Of a stretch of 64,000 nt of DNA, positions 37,663 to 48,400 are shown one piece after another. This DNA is from Combretum micranthum (Eukaryota > Streptophyta > Magnoliopsida > Myrtales > Combretaceae): assembly GCA_024138025.1 (NCBI GenBank), contig JAMXBD010000012.1:3214686-3278685 (forward strand), read 5' to 3'. The position numbers and the translations under genes were made by a program. Numbering within the stretch: the stretch's first letter is position 1; each line of letters opens with the position of its first letter. The notes beneath the pieces are model-generated. The model did no database searches, was not told where the DNA came from, and saw only the letters and a list, made by a program, of their open reading frames with translations.

Positions 37663-39827
37663 AACAGATAACAAGTTAATTTGGTTGTTTATCACCATAA
37701 TTATATGCATTAGAAAATAACTTCACTTGCAACAAAATATATTACAATCATTTATTGAATGAAGTAGTCCATTCCAGCCATTAAAGTTAAAGACTTGATT
37801 CAAAATTTAGGCATTCATAGCTGCTTTCATACAATTGTCTAAAGGGTGGTGCCCTAAAACGTTCTTAAACTACAGATGAAAAATCGTATTAACAAGTAAT
37901 ATAACAACTTTTACGATTTCATTAATATGACCGTCGCCAATTATTTGATCATTAAGTATTAAAATAATCATTATTGGTTATGAAATTGAGATGTTAAAAA
38001 ATTGACAAGACTGGTCTCGACAAAATATAATGAGACAATAAAATTTTTTATTAGTTGGAGTAAAGAACAAATCAATAAATATGAATGCATAAATAAGAAA
38101 CATAATGAAAGAAGAAATTAACAAAACAAATTACGGGCCATTCTTGATAGCCCATATACCATCGATAAATTCTTTTAAATCCACAGAAGGTTCTACAGCC
38201 ATATTTTTAAATTCGTTTTAATGAGAACACCTTTTTGCCCCATCATTGTACCGAGACAGGGATAGGTGATTAGTTGCTATGCCGATAGCTAACTTAGCAG
38301 CACTGTGAAACCTGGGCCCATTTCAAGGCCTACGAATTGTTATATGGCCCAGAAAAAATTTGATACCCTACAGATAGATATGAAGTGAAAATTAGCGTTG
38401 GTGGATGCTACCATGATTGCAAAATACAAACCCATGATTACAAACTTGCTCAGATTCCTTTTCTGGTCGAAATCAAAAGTTTCAAAGATTTATACATTTG
38501 GCCTCACAATTAAATTACTGAAACCCATAAAATGTTATTAACAAATCGAGTTATGGTATACATCTAAGTATTGTAAATGATACAACTTAACCAACCTCAC
38601 ATTGGGTTGGGTTGAAAATATAAAAGCATTTTAAGGAAGTCGATACTCATTATTTGGTGTATATGCATCTTGACTGTTTCAACTTTCAATAAGCTAAATT
38701 TTGAGAACCTTCGGGTGGTAAAAGTTAGATAAGGTTCTTTCCAAGATGATTTACCAGGCTGAGGAATGTAAACTATAACCAATGTTTGGTAATCCATCAT
38801 GCCGTGTCAATTACCATAGAGAACGCATAAGGTAGTATTTGTTCCAAGGGTGGATAAGCATGGTGGCGCTTGGTTATAATAATTACATAAGATTTGAACA
38901 ATTGAATAGTAGTATGAATATATATATAGTACAATTTTCTTATATCATATTTGGTATAGATGGTACTAGAGATTGAATATTGTCAATTGTTTAGTATATA
39001 CAAGTAAAGTACAAGATGTTATATTTTAACAGTTATATTCTTATATTATCCTATATTTATTTAGTTAAGCTTGTACAATCATTATAAGAAAATGGGTATT
39101 TTTTGCTACGAAAAATAAGTAAAAAAAGTTATTTTTTATAAATAGGATTAACGATGATTGTTTTTATAATGAAAATTTATGTTTAGAGACTTAATTTTTG
39201 TTTTCAAAATCCAGTTTTCTTGTAGTGATTATTCAATATTTCTAGTTTAAAGAGATTAATTTATGCACATAAATAAATGGATTACATATGTTATGTGGTA
39301 TTATGGGTATGTGAAAATTTTCTTTGATTGTCCTATGAAAATTTCATGGTTGTACTATGGAGTATATGGTACATTTTTTCTTTTACCTTAAGCCTTCTTT
39401 TGTCTAGTACTAAGGATCATTGTAAAAACCAAATGAATGACCATTTTAGTCCAGTCTAATCTAGTCTCGTACAATTTAGACGACTAAACTCACCTCATGA
39501 TGTAATATAGTGGAAGGTTCTATATTTTATATGTTATTGTTCTTTTTTCTACTTTCTTTTGCCAAATATTATAGCGCAAGTTTAGTGAGGAATATTTCTC
39601 ATGGTATAATTATGGCGGTACCTTTTGGCTTATCGCTATGCTGTACTGTACTTACATCATGCCGCCGTCGTATCATCTTATTTTTTTTTCCCTAACAAAT
39701 CTAATTCTTTTTCAGTTTCATGGTCACAGCAACTTTCTTCTGATTGCTTAATACATGAGTCTAAGCTAAACAACCCCTTTATAAATTATAAGTTGCTTGA
39801 TCAATAAAGAGGATTGCAAAGCAACCC

Positions 39828-39858
<31 letters not shown>

Positions 39859-41028
39859 TTTTTCTTTTGATGTTAATTTTGCATAATTTATGTAATAAGG
39901 GACCTATAAAATCTTTTAAAAATCATTAAAATATCTTAGTGAAAAAGTCTATTGATAAAATGAAGAGTTGCATAAGATGTTAGCATGACATATTAAGTAA
40001 TTGCTTAGATAATTTATTAATAAAAATGGTCTTAGAGACTTTATAAGCTGATAAATAAGTCAATGATAGTAGTAAGAAGGATAATACTCATTATTGGTAG
40101 GAACTGGGAACCCCAACGACAGGACACATGAAAAAATTTCAAAGCCACTTAAAACACAATCAATTTGCCATCCTCATGCCGGCCCTCCAGTATTGAGTAT
40201 CTTTAAGAAATCCACAGATGTTCCCATGGTACAGTTAAACATGGAAGTTGCCTCTCGTGTTAGATATGCTAAATCAATCTATGGCAAACACTTTCCCATG
40301 ATACAACTAAATATAAAGGTGTTTGGTAGCAATAGCAAATCCTCCAAACCATCAAAGAAAGTTTTCTAGTGACTTATGAAGTGAGGAGGAGAGGTTTTTT
40401 GGAAAAAGGAAGGAAAAAAAAAAGAAAAAAGAAAGAAACTTGTAACAATTATACGGAGTGGTTGGAACTTGGAAGACAGCTTTACAACACGAATCATACC
40501 TTTTGATTCAATTTTAAGCAAATCATTACATTACTTAAATATGGGCACACAAATTATGATCATACTTATGAGAGTTGTCTATTTGCTTAAAACAAATCAA
40601 GTTATTATATTTGGTTGAAAGATCAAACTTCTCAATCAAATAAATAAATGACACTTCTATAAAATTATGCCTCTTTTAAACGAAATAATATATTATTTAC
40701 CTTTTAAACCCATAAGACACTTAGTTCAAATGAAGTTCATTTCATTTGATTAAATTATTTGTTTAGATAGATGGTATTTATTTCATTTAAACAAGATCAT
40801 TAAGTTCGATAGATTTTATTTGTTAGACTGTGTGCGAACTAATTATACTAGAACATCGTCATCATAATTTTAACACATAGTTGACTTTTCAATTAGCAAA
40901 TTCAACATTGTAAAAGCGTGCAACATTTGCATAATATATATTCTTAGCTAAGGAGAACTTGCAGAATCATAGTTTGGAATGCTATTCATAACCCACTTTT
41001 GGGTGCTTGTTGTAAACTAAGTCATCAT
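37663..41028. other. Intergenic stretch, a T run at 39837-39863
   Basis: AT-rich. Frames at 38597-38800, 39510-39807 and 40094-40369 show no recognisable domain. A minus-strand stretch at about 38140-38210 reads as NMAVEPSVDLKEFIDGIWAI but is only about 30 codons long between stops. Confidence 0.45.
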
Positions 41029-41195
41029 TTAAGGTAGATCTCCCTCTACCCTTTGACGTGCTTAGATGGCGATATGACAAAGGTATTGTAGGGAGAGGTG
41101 TAAAGTCGTGATCCATGGTGGATCTCCTTCGGCCATTTGGCATGCTCAGATAGTGATGAAAAAGGTATTGTGGAGGAGGTGGACGAAGTGGGCAT
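41029..41195. repeat. Short tandem repeat, 2 copies of about 104 bp
   Basis: GGTAGATCTCC...TTTGACGTGCTTAGAT..CGATA..ACAAAGGTATTGTAGG is followed by GGTGGATCTCC...TTTGGCATGCTCAGATAGTGAT.AAAAAGGTATTGTGG. The patch is GC-richer than its surroundings. Confidence 0.6.
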
Positions 41196-42724
41196 TGCGA
41201 CCAACGCTTCTAGTCACTATTGACGGAAAATCTTGACTTGTTTATCTATACGAGTGAGTTGCAATACTCACCATTTTTATGTGCTGTTTACCACGCCAAG
41301 ATTGGCAAGTAGTGTACTATGGGTGAAATGTCCCCCACGGCTGTCTCTAATTTTTTTTTAACCTTTTTCTTTTATAATTCATAAATTAACTAATATTTAT
41401 TTAAACATATCGGATGATAATTTTTGTTGAGTTAATTATTGTACATTAACCTAAAGAGTTAACATACGTAAACTCTTGAATCTTTAGTTATTTATTTATT
41501 TTTTTGGCCGATTAAATCAATGAAAAAACTCAAATAAAAATATTTAAATTGTTGGTGATAAAGAAAGGAAGAAAACTCAATCCAAAACATCTTTAATTGG
41601 CTGAGGTCCATATATAAGAGAATCTATTTTGATATTTATTATGAAAGGGATTTATTTGGCTCATCAATCATTTACTAATCTAATAGACAATAATAGCTAA
41701 ACTCTATAAATACCATTAGTTCATCTTTATTTATTTGTTTTATTTTTTTTTCCATTAGTGCATCTTTATTTAAAGGGGAGATTCTAGACTTATGTTGTTA
41801 TACTATTGGATTTTTGTCATCATAACCCCAATTTATTATTTTTTGTGAGGTTTGGTGCTTCACAGCTTCTTCACCTATCATATGTATTTGATTTAAATAA
41901 GATTATTTGCTCTTTTTCTTATATACCTTTTCTTCTATTGATCTCTATTTGTGCTATTATTTGTTACATCTTTTAGGCCATGTGTAGTGCGATATTCACA
42001 TGGTATGCACATGACCTCCACAATTAAACTTATACACCTATAGATATTGACAAAAAAATTCTTAAAGAGCTATGTTATACTATATTTTTTATATATGGTG
42101 TGTCATATCTAATAAGATTTTTATATTTTATTTTTTTATATTCATCATTATTATCGGGAAAACCTAAAATACACTCTTAATGCATAAATGCTCGTCGCAT
42201 TAAAGTTAAATATTCCTTTATGACATGAAGAATCTCCTCAAGTATATTATCCCCTCTTTGATAGAGAATATGATTACCTTCAAGTTGCGTTTTCCACTTT
42301 GAAACTTGCTTTCTTAAGGTGTTATTATATTTTAATCCGCCCATCTAAAGGACATTGTTTTAGACAAAATATTCTCAAAAGATGACGGAAAGGTTATGTG
42401 CGCCACATTGCCTTGCTCTTATATTTATTTGTCGAGTACGATTAGACCTAGTCTTGACATTGGCATATTGTCCAATGATGCAAAATGCTTTCCCCTCGAT
42501 ATAGATAGGAGCACGATATGACTATCGACATGATTACAAAGGAAAATAAAATAAAATATATGGTAAGGACACATGATAAGAAGAGATATTTATAATATAA
42601 ATAAATATAATTATATTGTGACTTAATTATTTGTATTTTGTAATCAATTTCATGTATTGTGGTATTGACACAAATTTAACATAAAATAAAAATGTGGACA
42701 CAACTCATTAATATGAATTAATGG
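41196..42724. other. Intergenic stretch
   Basis: AT-rich. A short minus-strand frame at 42177-42344 is noted separately. No other structure. Confidence 0.45.
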
Positions 42725-43260
42725 CCTGAAAGAGTGGTTTGAATAAATCAAGTTAGTTTATAAAACTATTTGAATTTAATTTGATAACTGCTTAAAATCA
42801 ATTTTATTATAGTCGTATTAGTCTTGAATTTAAGTTACTACTTGACTCTTTATTATATATCAAATTCAATACGAACCTCTTTAAATAGATGGTTTCATGA
42901 GTCTAATTGAGTTAAAGTTTTTTCAATAATCAAATATACATTAAATATATTGAATTTGAGTTGAATTCAAGTTTTAATGTCAAATATTGAAATAAATATA
43001 ATTTTTAGAGTAATCAGACCGAATTTAAACTTACTAATAGATTTGTGAGTTGGCCAAAGCTTTTATATTTTAGTTGCTTTTCTCTTGATTTTTAAGTAAA
43101 TAGTACTATATTTGATTCCCTCACTCCGTTATTATTATTATTTTTTTTTAAAAAGTGAGCTTTGCGGGCTGGGCTCATGCTTGGATCCGAGCTTAAAACT
43201 TTGAATTTTTCAGTGGTTGAGTTCGAGTTTGCAGTACCATTGGTTTGAACCTGATCTTTT
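42725..43260. repeat. Dispersed repeat with GAGTTGAATTC/CGAGCTTAAA-like words, copy 3
   Basis: It has the same word style as 15645-16215, with GGCTGGGCTCATGCTTGGATCCGAGC near its right end. Strongly decayed. Confidence 0.4.
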
Positions 43261-43381
43261 GCCTGGTGAATGGAAATGAAAGCGTGGAATTCACATATAC
43301 TATAAGGAGAAGGATATGGTCTCTGGAAGCTATTAATTAGGAATGCAGTATTTAGTAGCAGTGGAATGGGTGCAAAAAATT

Positions 43382-43744
43382 AAAAGGGAGAGAGAGAGAG
43401 AAGAAAAAAGCACAAGAATCACGTCGGCATCTTGCCTTTGATCATTATAGTTATATACAATTATATTATAAATTAGAAGTTGGGCAGTGGATATGAGAGA
43501 AATTCAAAGAAATGATATGTATGAAGGATATAATAATTAAATGAAAAACCTCCCCAAAGAAGGAAAAGAAAGTCTTATTATAGTAAAATGTTGCCTCTTC
43601 TGATCACTTTGAGAAGCCACCCACATAAATTTACTTAATATCCAATCAAATGTCCCCAGAGTTTGACCACATATATTACTATAAATTTTACTCATCTAAG
43701 AATGTCTTCTCAAATCATCAAATTCATCTTCACTGAGGAAAAAT
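43382..43744 (+). promoter_or_regulatory. Former promoter region of the EP1-like pseudogene
   Basis: It holds a GA-rich run GGGAGAGAGAGAGAGAAG at 43386-43403 and a possible TATA element CTATAAATTTTA at 43680-43691, which is close to the start codon at 43745. This is inferred from position only. Confidence 0.3.
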
Positions 43745-45075
43745 ATGGCAAATTCCTCTACTTCACTCCCCTTATCATTTCTTGCCACCGTCTCCTTACT
43801 ATGCTGTTGCTCCATCCTCAAAGACATTTAAATACATTAACCAAGGTGGATTCGGCGAATACACACTTGAATATATGGTGCAGATTATCGTACCTTAGAT
43901 CTATCCATGTTTCCTTTCACACTTTGCTTTTGTAACACTACTCCAAATGCGTTTACTCTAGCCCCCCGTATGGGTCATCGCTATTCTGAATCCATCATGA
44001 GATGGGTCTGGGAGGCAAATCGTGGTCGGTCCGTCAATGAAAATGCCACACTCACTTTCAGCCCTAATGGGAATCTTGTCTTAGCCGATGCTGATGGCAC
44101 GGTGGCATGGAAAACCAGCACAGCCAACAAAGGGGTGGTAGGGCTTGGATTTGCTTCAAAATGGCAATACGGTGTTGTACAATAAACGATAAGCAGGGAA
44201 AATATATTTGGCAAAGCTTTAACTACCCTACCGACACTCTCTTAGTATACCAAGCTTTAAGGTCCACAGGCCCAGCTAAAGATTTTTAGTAGGACACCAG
44301 AAATGGATAATTCAATTGGGCCTTATGGCTTTGGCATGGAAAGCAGATTCAAAGCAAGAGCACCTAAAAGCCTATGTTGTACTACAAATCTGATGATCTG
44401 GTAATGGGCAAGGTTCGCTTGCGAATCTCCTTTTGAAAGCGAGCCTGAAGCCGAAGGTGCAGCCGATTTTGAAGTCCGATTTGCATATAACATGGATAAT
44501 TCAACTAGCTCGGGTACCTATACCTTAACAAGGCCCAAGTTTCGGCCCAAAAAAAAGGGCCCAAGTACAGTAGCACTTATTCAATGCTAAGGGTGGTGTA
44601 TGATGGAAACCTTAGGTTGTATACATATGATGAAAATGCTGACTGGGGAGCATGGGAGGTCACATATAAATTATTTGGTGGAGATGATGGTTGGGTATTG
44701 AGCGGATGCCAATTACCTTGGAAGTGTGGCGATCTAGGAATTTGTGAGGATGATCAATGTGTTGCGCGTCCAAGGCCAATAGGGTTGGTTGGGTAGAGCA
44801 AGGCATATGCACCACCTGCGCTACCGCCATGCAAGGGTGGAGCTAAGGTGAATTATTATAAAGTTGAGTGGGTTGAGCATTTCCTAAATGCATATGGGAC
44901 AGAGGGTGATGGGCCAATCAAACTTGTTGAATGTAGGAATAGGTGCAACAAGGATTGTAATTGCACAGGATTTTTCTATAGGGAGGAATCTTCCAAGTGT
45001 TCGATGGTCCAGAGCTATACCTTAACCAAGGTGGCTAATTCATCTAATGTTGCGTATACCAAGATGTTCAATTAG
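43745..45075 (+). pseudogene. EP1-like / curculin-like lectin gene, disrupted
   Basis: The combined frames follow the layout of plant EP1-type secreted glycoproteins, which carry a curculin/bulb-type lectin region and a C-terminal PAN/apple domain and are secreted to the cell wall. A signal-peptide-like start MANSSTSLPLSFLATVSLL lies at 43745. The lectin part runs from 43880 to 44290, with words such as NTTPNAFTLA, RWVWEANRGRSV and NLVLADADGTVAW, then GKYIWQSFNYPTDTLLV. The middle follows to 44580. A cysteine-rich stretch at 44690-44770 (QLPWKCGDLGICEDDQC) leads to the PAN domain at 44850-45072 (ECRNRCNKDCNCTGFFYREE), with a natural stop at 45073. The product would be about 440 residues, the family's usual length. 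It is intronless, as in the family. It is broken by an early stop near 43829, by frameshifts near 43830-43880, 44150-44185 and 44290-44580, and by an in-frame stop at 44794-44796. It cannot make the full protein. The breaks are small and spread out, so decay looks gradual. Confidence 0.92.
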
Positions 45076-45139
45076 AGTCAAGTAAAATTTTGGTGACTAG
45101 GTAAACAAATAAGTACCCATAGTAACAGCTATATAATGT

Positions 45140-45426
45140 AGGGTAAATGTCCTATTTGGTACCTGAACTTTGACCGAAAGTTCAATTAGGTACCTGAACT
45201 TTTAATTTGTTCAATTTCATACCCAAAATTAACTTTTCGTGCTCTAAATACTACCTCGCTCTTTTATTGTCTCTTAAAGAAAAATGACATGTGTCAAACA
45301 GTGATTGGATGAGGTAGTGATTAGGGCAAAAAAATTCATTTGAGATATGAAATTGAATAAATTAAAAGTTCAGGTACCTAATTCAATTTTTGGTCAAACT
45401 TCAGGTACCAAATAGGGCATTAACCC
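45140..45426. mobile_element. MITE (GGTACCTGAACTT family), copy 1
   Basis: The long imperfect TIRs read AGGGTAAATGTCCTATTTGG then TACCTGAACTTTGACC at the left and the inverted equivalent at the right (AGGTACCAAATAGGGCATTAACCC). The flanks TATAATGT (45132-45139) and TATAATAT (45427-45434) agree at 7 of 8. It lies 65 bp past the pseudogene stop. Confidence 0.85.
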
Positions 45427-45939
45427 TATAATATATTCCCTATGTATTTGAGAAAAAGAATAAATTAAGTACTTTGTTCTTGTCATTTGCCAATGCATAT
45501 CTACTTGAATATTTGTGGATTTTGTAGCTTCGTCAAATAAAAAAGAAAGAAGAAATTCTAAAGGAATTGGAGTTTTGAGTTTTTTTTTTCCTTTTTAATG
45601 AAATGCCAAGATCATATATAATGGACTAAAAGAGCATTAAAAAGGACATTGTCCTTAAGATATATATATCTATCTTAGTTTGTAATCTCTTTTATGCTAT
45701 ATAAATAAAAACTAATTAAGTTTCTATGGTATTAGGTCAAATTTTTCTTATAAGTTTATCTATAATAATATATAGCACCATAAAATCGAGAATCATGACT
45801 CATTCGTTGCATACTTGTAGCACAACACTAGTACGCAAGGTTCATAATAAGGATCAGTGTATTTCATCTTATTTTTATCATTTTCAAACAAATATTTGTT
45901 AAGAAATAGATACAGATAAAAAATAAATATTTTTACTTA

Positions 45940-46908
45940 TCTATACTATTAAAGTAAAACCACCATCTTTGATGTCTTTAGTGTAAATATTTTTAATATA
46001 ATGTTTTTAGCATATGGGCATAAAATATTTTTCACATCGCTGAAATCATGAAAAATAATTAGGGTTTGAATATAATTAAATAAGGGTTGAATATACAAAG
46101 TCTTTTCTTTTTTTAGTATATGGGCGTAAAATATCTTTTGTATCCTTGAAATCATGAAATCAAATAAGGTTTAAATAGAATTAAATAGAGATTGAATAGA
46201 CATAGTCTTTTCTGCGTAAAATATTTTTGGTATCCCTGAAATCATGAAATTAAACAGGATTTTAATAGAATTATCTATACTATTAAAGCAAAACCACCTC
46301 CTTTGGTGTCTTTATTGTAAATATTTTTAGTGTAAATATTTTTAATATAATGTTTTTAGCATATAAGCATAAAATATTTTTCATATCCCTGAAATCATGA
46401 AAATTAAATAAGGTTTGAATATAATTAAATAAGGTTGAATAGACATAGTCTTTTCCTTTTTTAGCAAATGAGCATAAAATGTTTTTGGTATTTGAAATCG
46501 TGAAATTAAATAGGGTATGAATAGAATTAAATAGATGTTGAATAGATATAGTCTTTTTCGTATAAAATATTTTTTGTATCCCTAAAATCATTAAATTAAA
46601 TGCGGTTTAAATATGATTGAATAGGGATTGAATCGATATAGTCTTTTCATTTTTTAGCCTAAGCATGTATTTTTATATATCGATCTAAACCTCTAATACC
46701 ATATTTATGCATGACAGTTACCAACATGGAGAAGTTACTTATGAAAAATATAATTGTAATTATGATTTGTAATTAATTTCCTAATTTCTAGGACTAATTA
46801 GGGTTGTCCTCTTTCAACTTATCTAAACAATATATCTATTTAATTTATATATGTTGGGTCGTTTTATTTGCACGCACATCGCGGGTGCATTGTTTGCTTG
46901 TGAACTAA
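45940..46908 (+). mobile_element. Non-autonomous Helitron with a duplicated 5' terminus
   Basis: It starts TCTATACTATTAAAG after an A (45939) and ends in CTAA (46905-46908) before a T. A short GC-rich hairpin-like GCACGCACATCGCGGGTGC lies at 46869-46887, the layout expected of plant Helitrons. The same 5' terminus recurs at 46274, again after an A, so a second start lies inside. The interior consists of roughly 100-bp repeats (GGGCATAAAATATTTTT, then CCTGAAATCATGAAAT, then TTGAATAGACATAGTCTTTTC) near 46008, 46114, 46213, 46362, 46462 and 46558. No Rep/helicase frame; the minus frames at 45949-46155 and 46283-46591 only reflect the AT-rich repeats. Confidence 0.75.
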
Positions 46909-47068
46909 TAAGATAGATTAGCTATACATATGATATAGATAAGATCTGAAATACCCTAAATCTTAACCTAGTTAATTTAGAGACGGTTTAATTGAATAAT
47001 ATAATAGATAGTTAATTTTGAATATAACTTGATAGTTTAAATAAATAATATGAGTAGAAAATAGAGGG

Positions 47069-47076
47069 TATAAATA
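47069..47076 (+). promoter_or_regulatory. TATA box of the solo LTR
   Basis: A perfect TATAAATA in a GGG-flanked context (GAGGGTATAAATAGATG), about 120 bp into the LTR. Confidence 0.6.
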
Positions 47077-48129
47077 GATGTTTTGAAATAATTAAATTAG
47101 TAAATAGGTTAAATTGAGATTTAAGATTTTAACTATTCTTTTCAAAATATCTATTTCTTCTTCTATCGATTTTATAAATCAAACTATCCGATTTCTACTC
47201 AATCTTTCATTTTAGTAAACTCCTTTTTCTTCAATTTCAATTCCTATATCTCAAAACAAATGTTTTAAATGTTTTGCAAACTCTTAGACCCTTAAACTTT
47301 AGTTATCTTTCATTTTGTAAAATCTTATTAATTTTTGAAATTAATTACTTATTTAAAAATATCAATTTTAAACCCAAACACAAGTTAAATATCATATTTT
47401 CACAAATTATACTTTTGAATTGTGTTTTTATACCAAGTTATAAATTATTAATATATATGTTCTCAAATTATTTTCAAACTAATTACGATTCTTCAAATAA
47501 TTACCAGAAATGTTTAAAAACTAATACCTTATCTCAAAAATATCTTTTAATTAAATATATATTCATCCCTTCCTTTTTCCTTTTCTTTTTACCTACCTCC
47601 TTCCTCTCATTTCCTTTTCTTTTCCTTCGTTTCTTTTTCTTTCTCTTTCTCCTCCTTTTATTTCACAAAACCCAACTCCAAATCTCATATTCAACATGCT
47701 TATAGAAGAAATCAAAGATAGGAAACAACATAGATAATGAAGATCATGCTAGATGTAAATCCAAGAACCTACGAGAAGTAAGAATAGAAGAATCAAGGTG
47801 TTGGGTTTGTGTAAATGATAAGTTTTGTTAATTTCTTGCTTTAGTTGTTATTTATGTGTGTGAATGTTGTATTAGGACTAGATATATGTAAAATTTGTTA
47901 TAGCAATGATAAACCAAAGATGTATGAGCATATTGGTTAAAGACCTAAATATGTGTATATTTAAGTAAACCAAGTATTTGATAAAATGATTTAAGAAAAA
48001 TTGATGTGGAATTGGGTATAATAGTGTTTATGAGTTAAGATTATGGATGAATATGCTATTGATATTATGTTTTTGTTGAGTATGTTGAGTTGAAGTGGAA
48101 AAAGTTAGTGTAGGAGACCAAGGAATTCG

Positions 48130-48400
48130 TAACAGGGATTCCCTTGTTCATCGCTGCCATTACAGGGCCCGTGATCTCCTTAGAACAAATTATTTTTGAA
48201 GGTAACAACTTGATTATGGCTGTGATAAAGAGTGTGATCTCCTCTGATCACGTTTTTCCCTTTGATTACGGGCGTATTGACCATCATGGTCTCCATTACA
48301 GTCGTGATGAGATAAACGATGGAGATCACATATCCTATAACGGGTGTAATGACGACGATGACAATGATCATGGCCCCTACCATGGGCATGATCTGTCTCT
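48130..48400. repeat. Variable cassette with GTGATCTCC / GGAGATCAC words inside the LTR
   Basis: GTGATCTCC occurs at about 48171 and 48233, and GGAGATCAC at about 48320. Related GATCACG, GTGATGA and CATGG words lie between them, making a partly inverted repeat in a GC-richer patch. It lies in the place occupied by the AACGCCGCCGGC cassette in the related LTR. Confidence 0.5.

Noticed and set aside
38140..38210. Possible exon reading NMAVEPSVDLKEFIDGIWAI on the minus strand
   Set aside because: Only about 30 codons between stops, no splice sites that make a model, and no family recognised.
40094..40369. A 91-codon plus frame
   Set aside because: No domain, no coding-like neighbours, and no support beyond the absence of stops.
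47274..47705. A 143-codon plus frame
   Set aside because: It lies inside a solo LTR fixed by a perfect target duplication, and its Phe/Leu-rich tail is the pyrimidine-rich leader.
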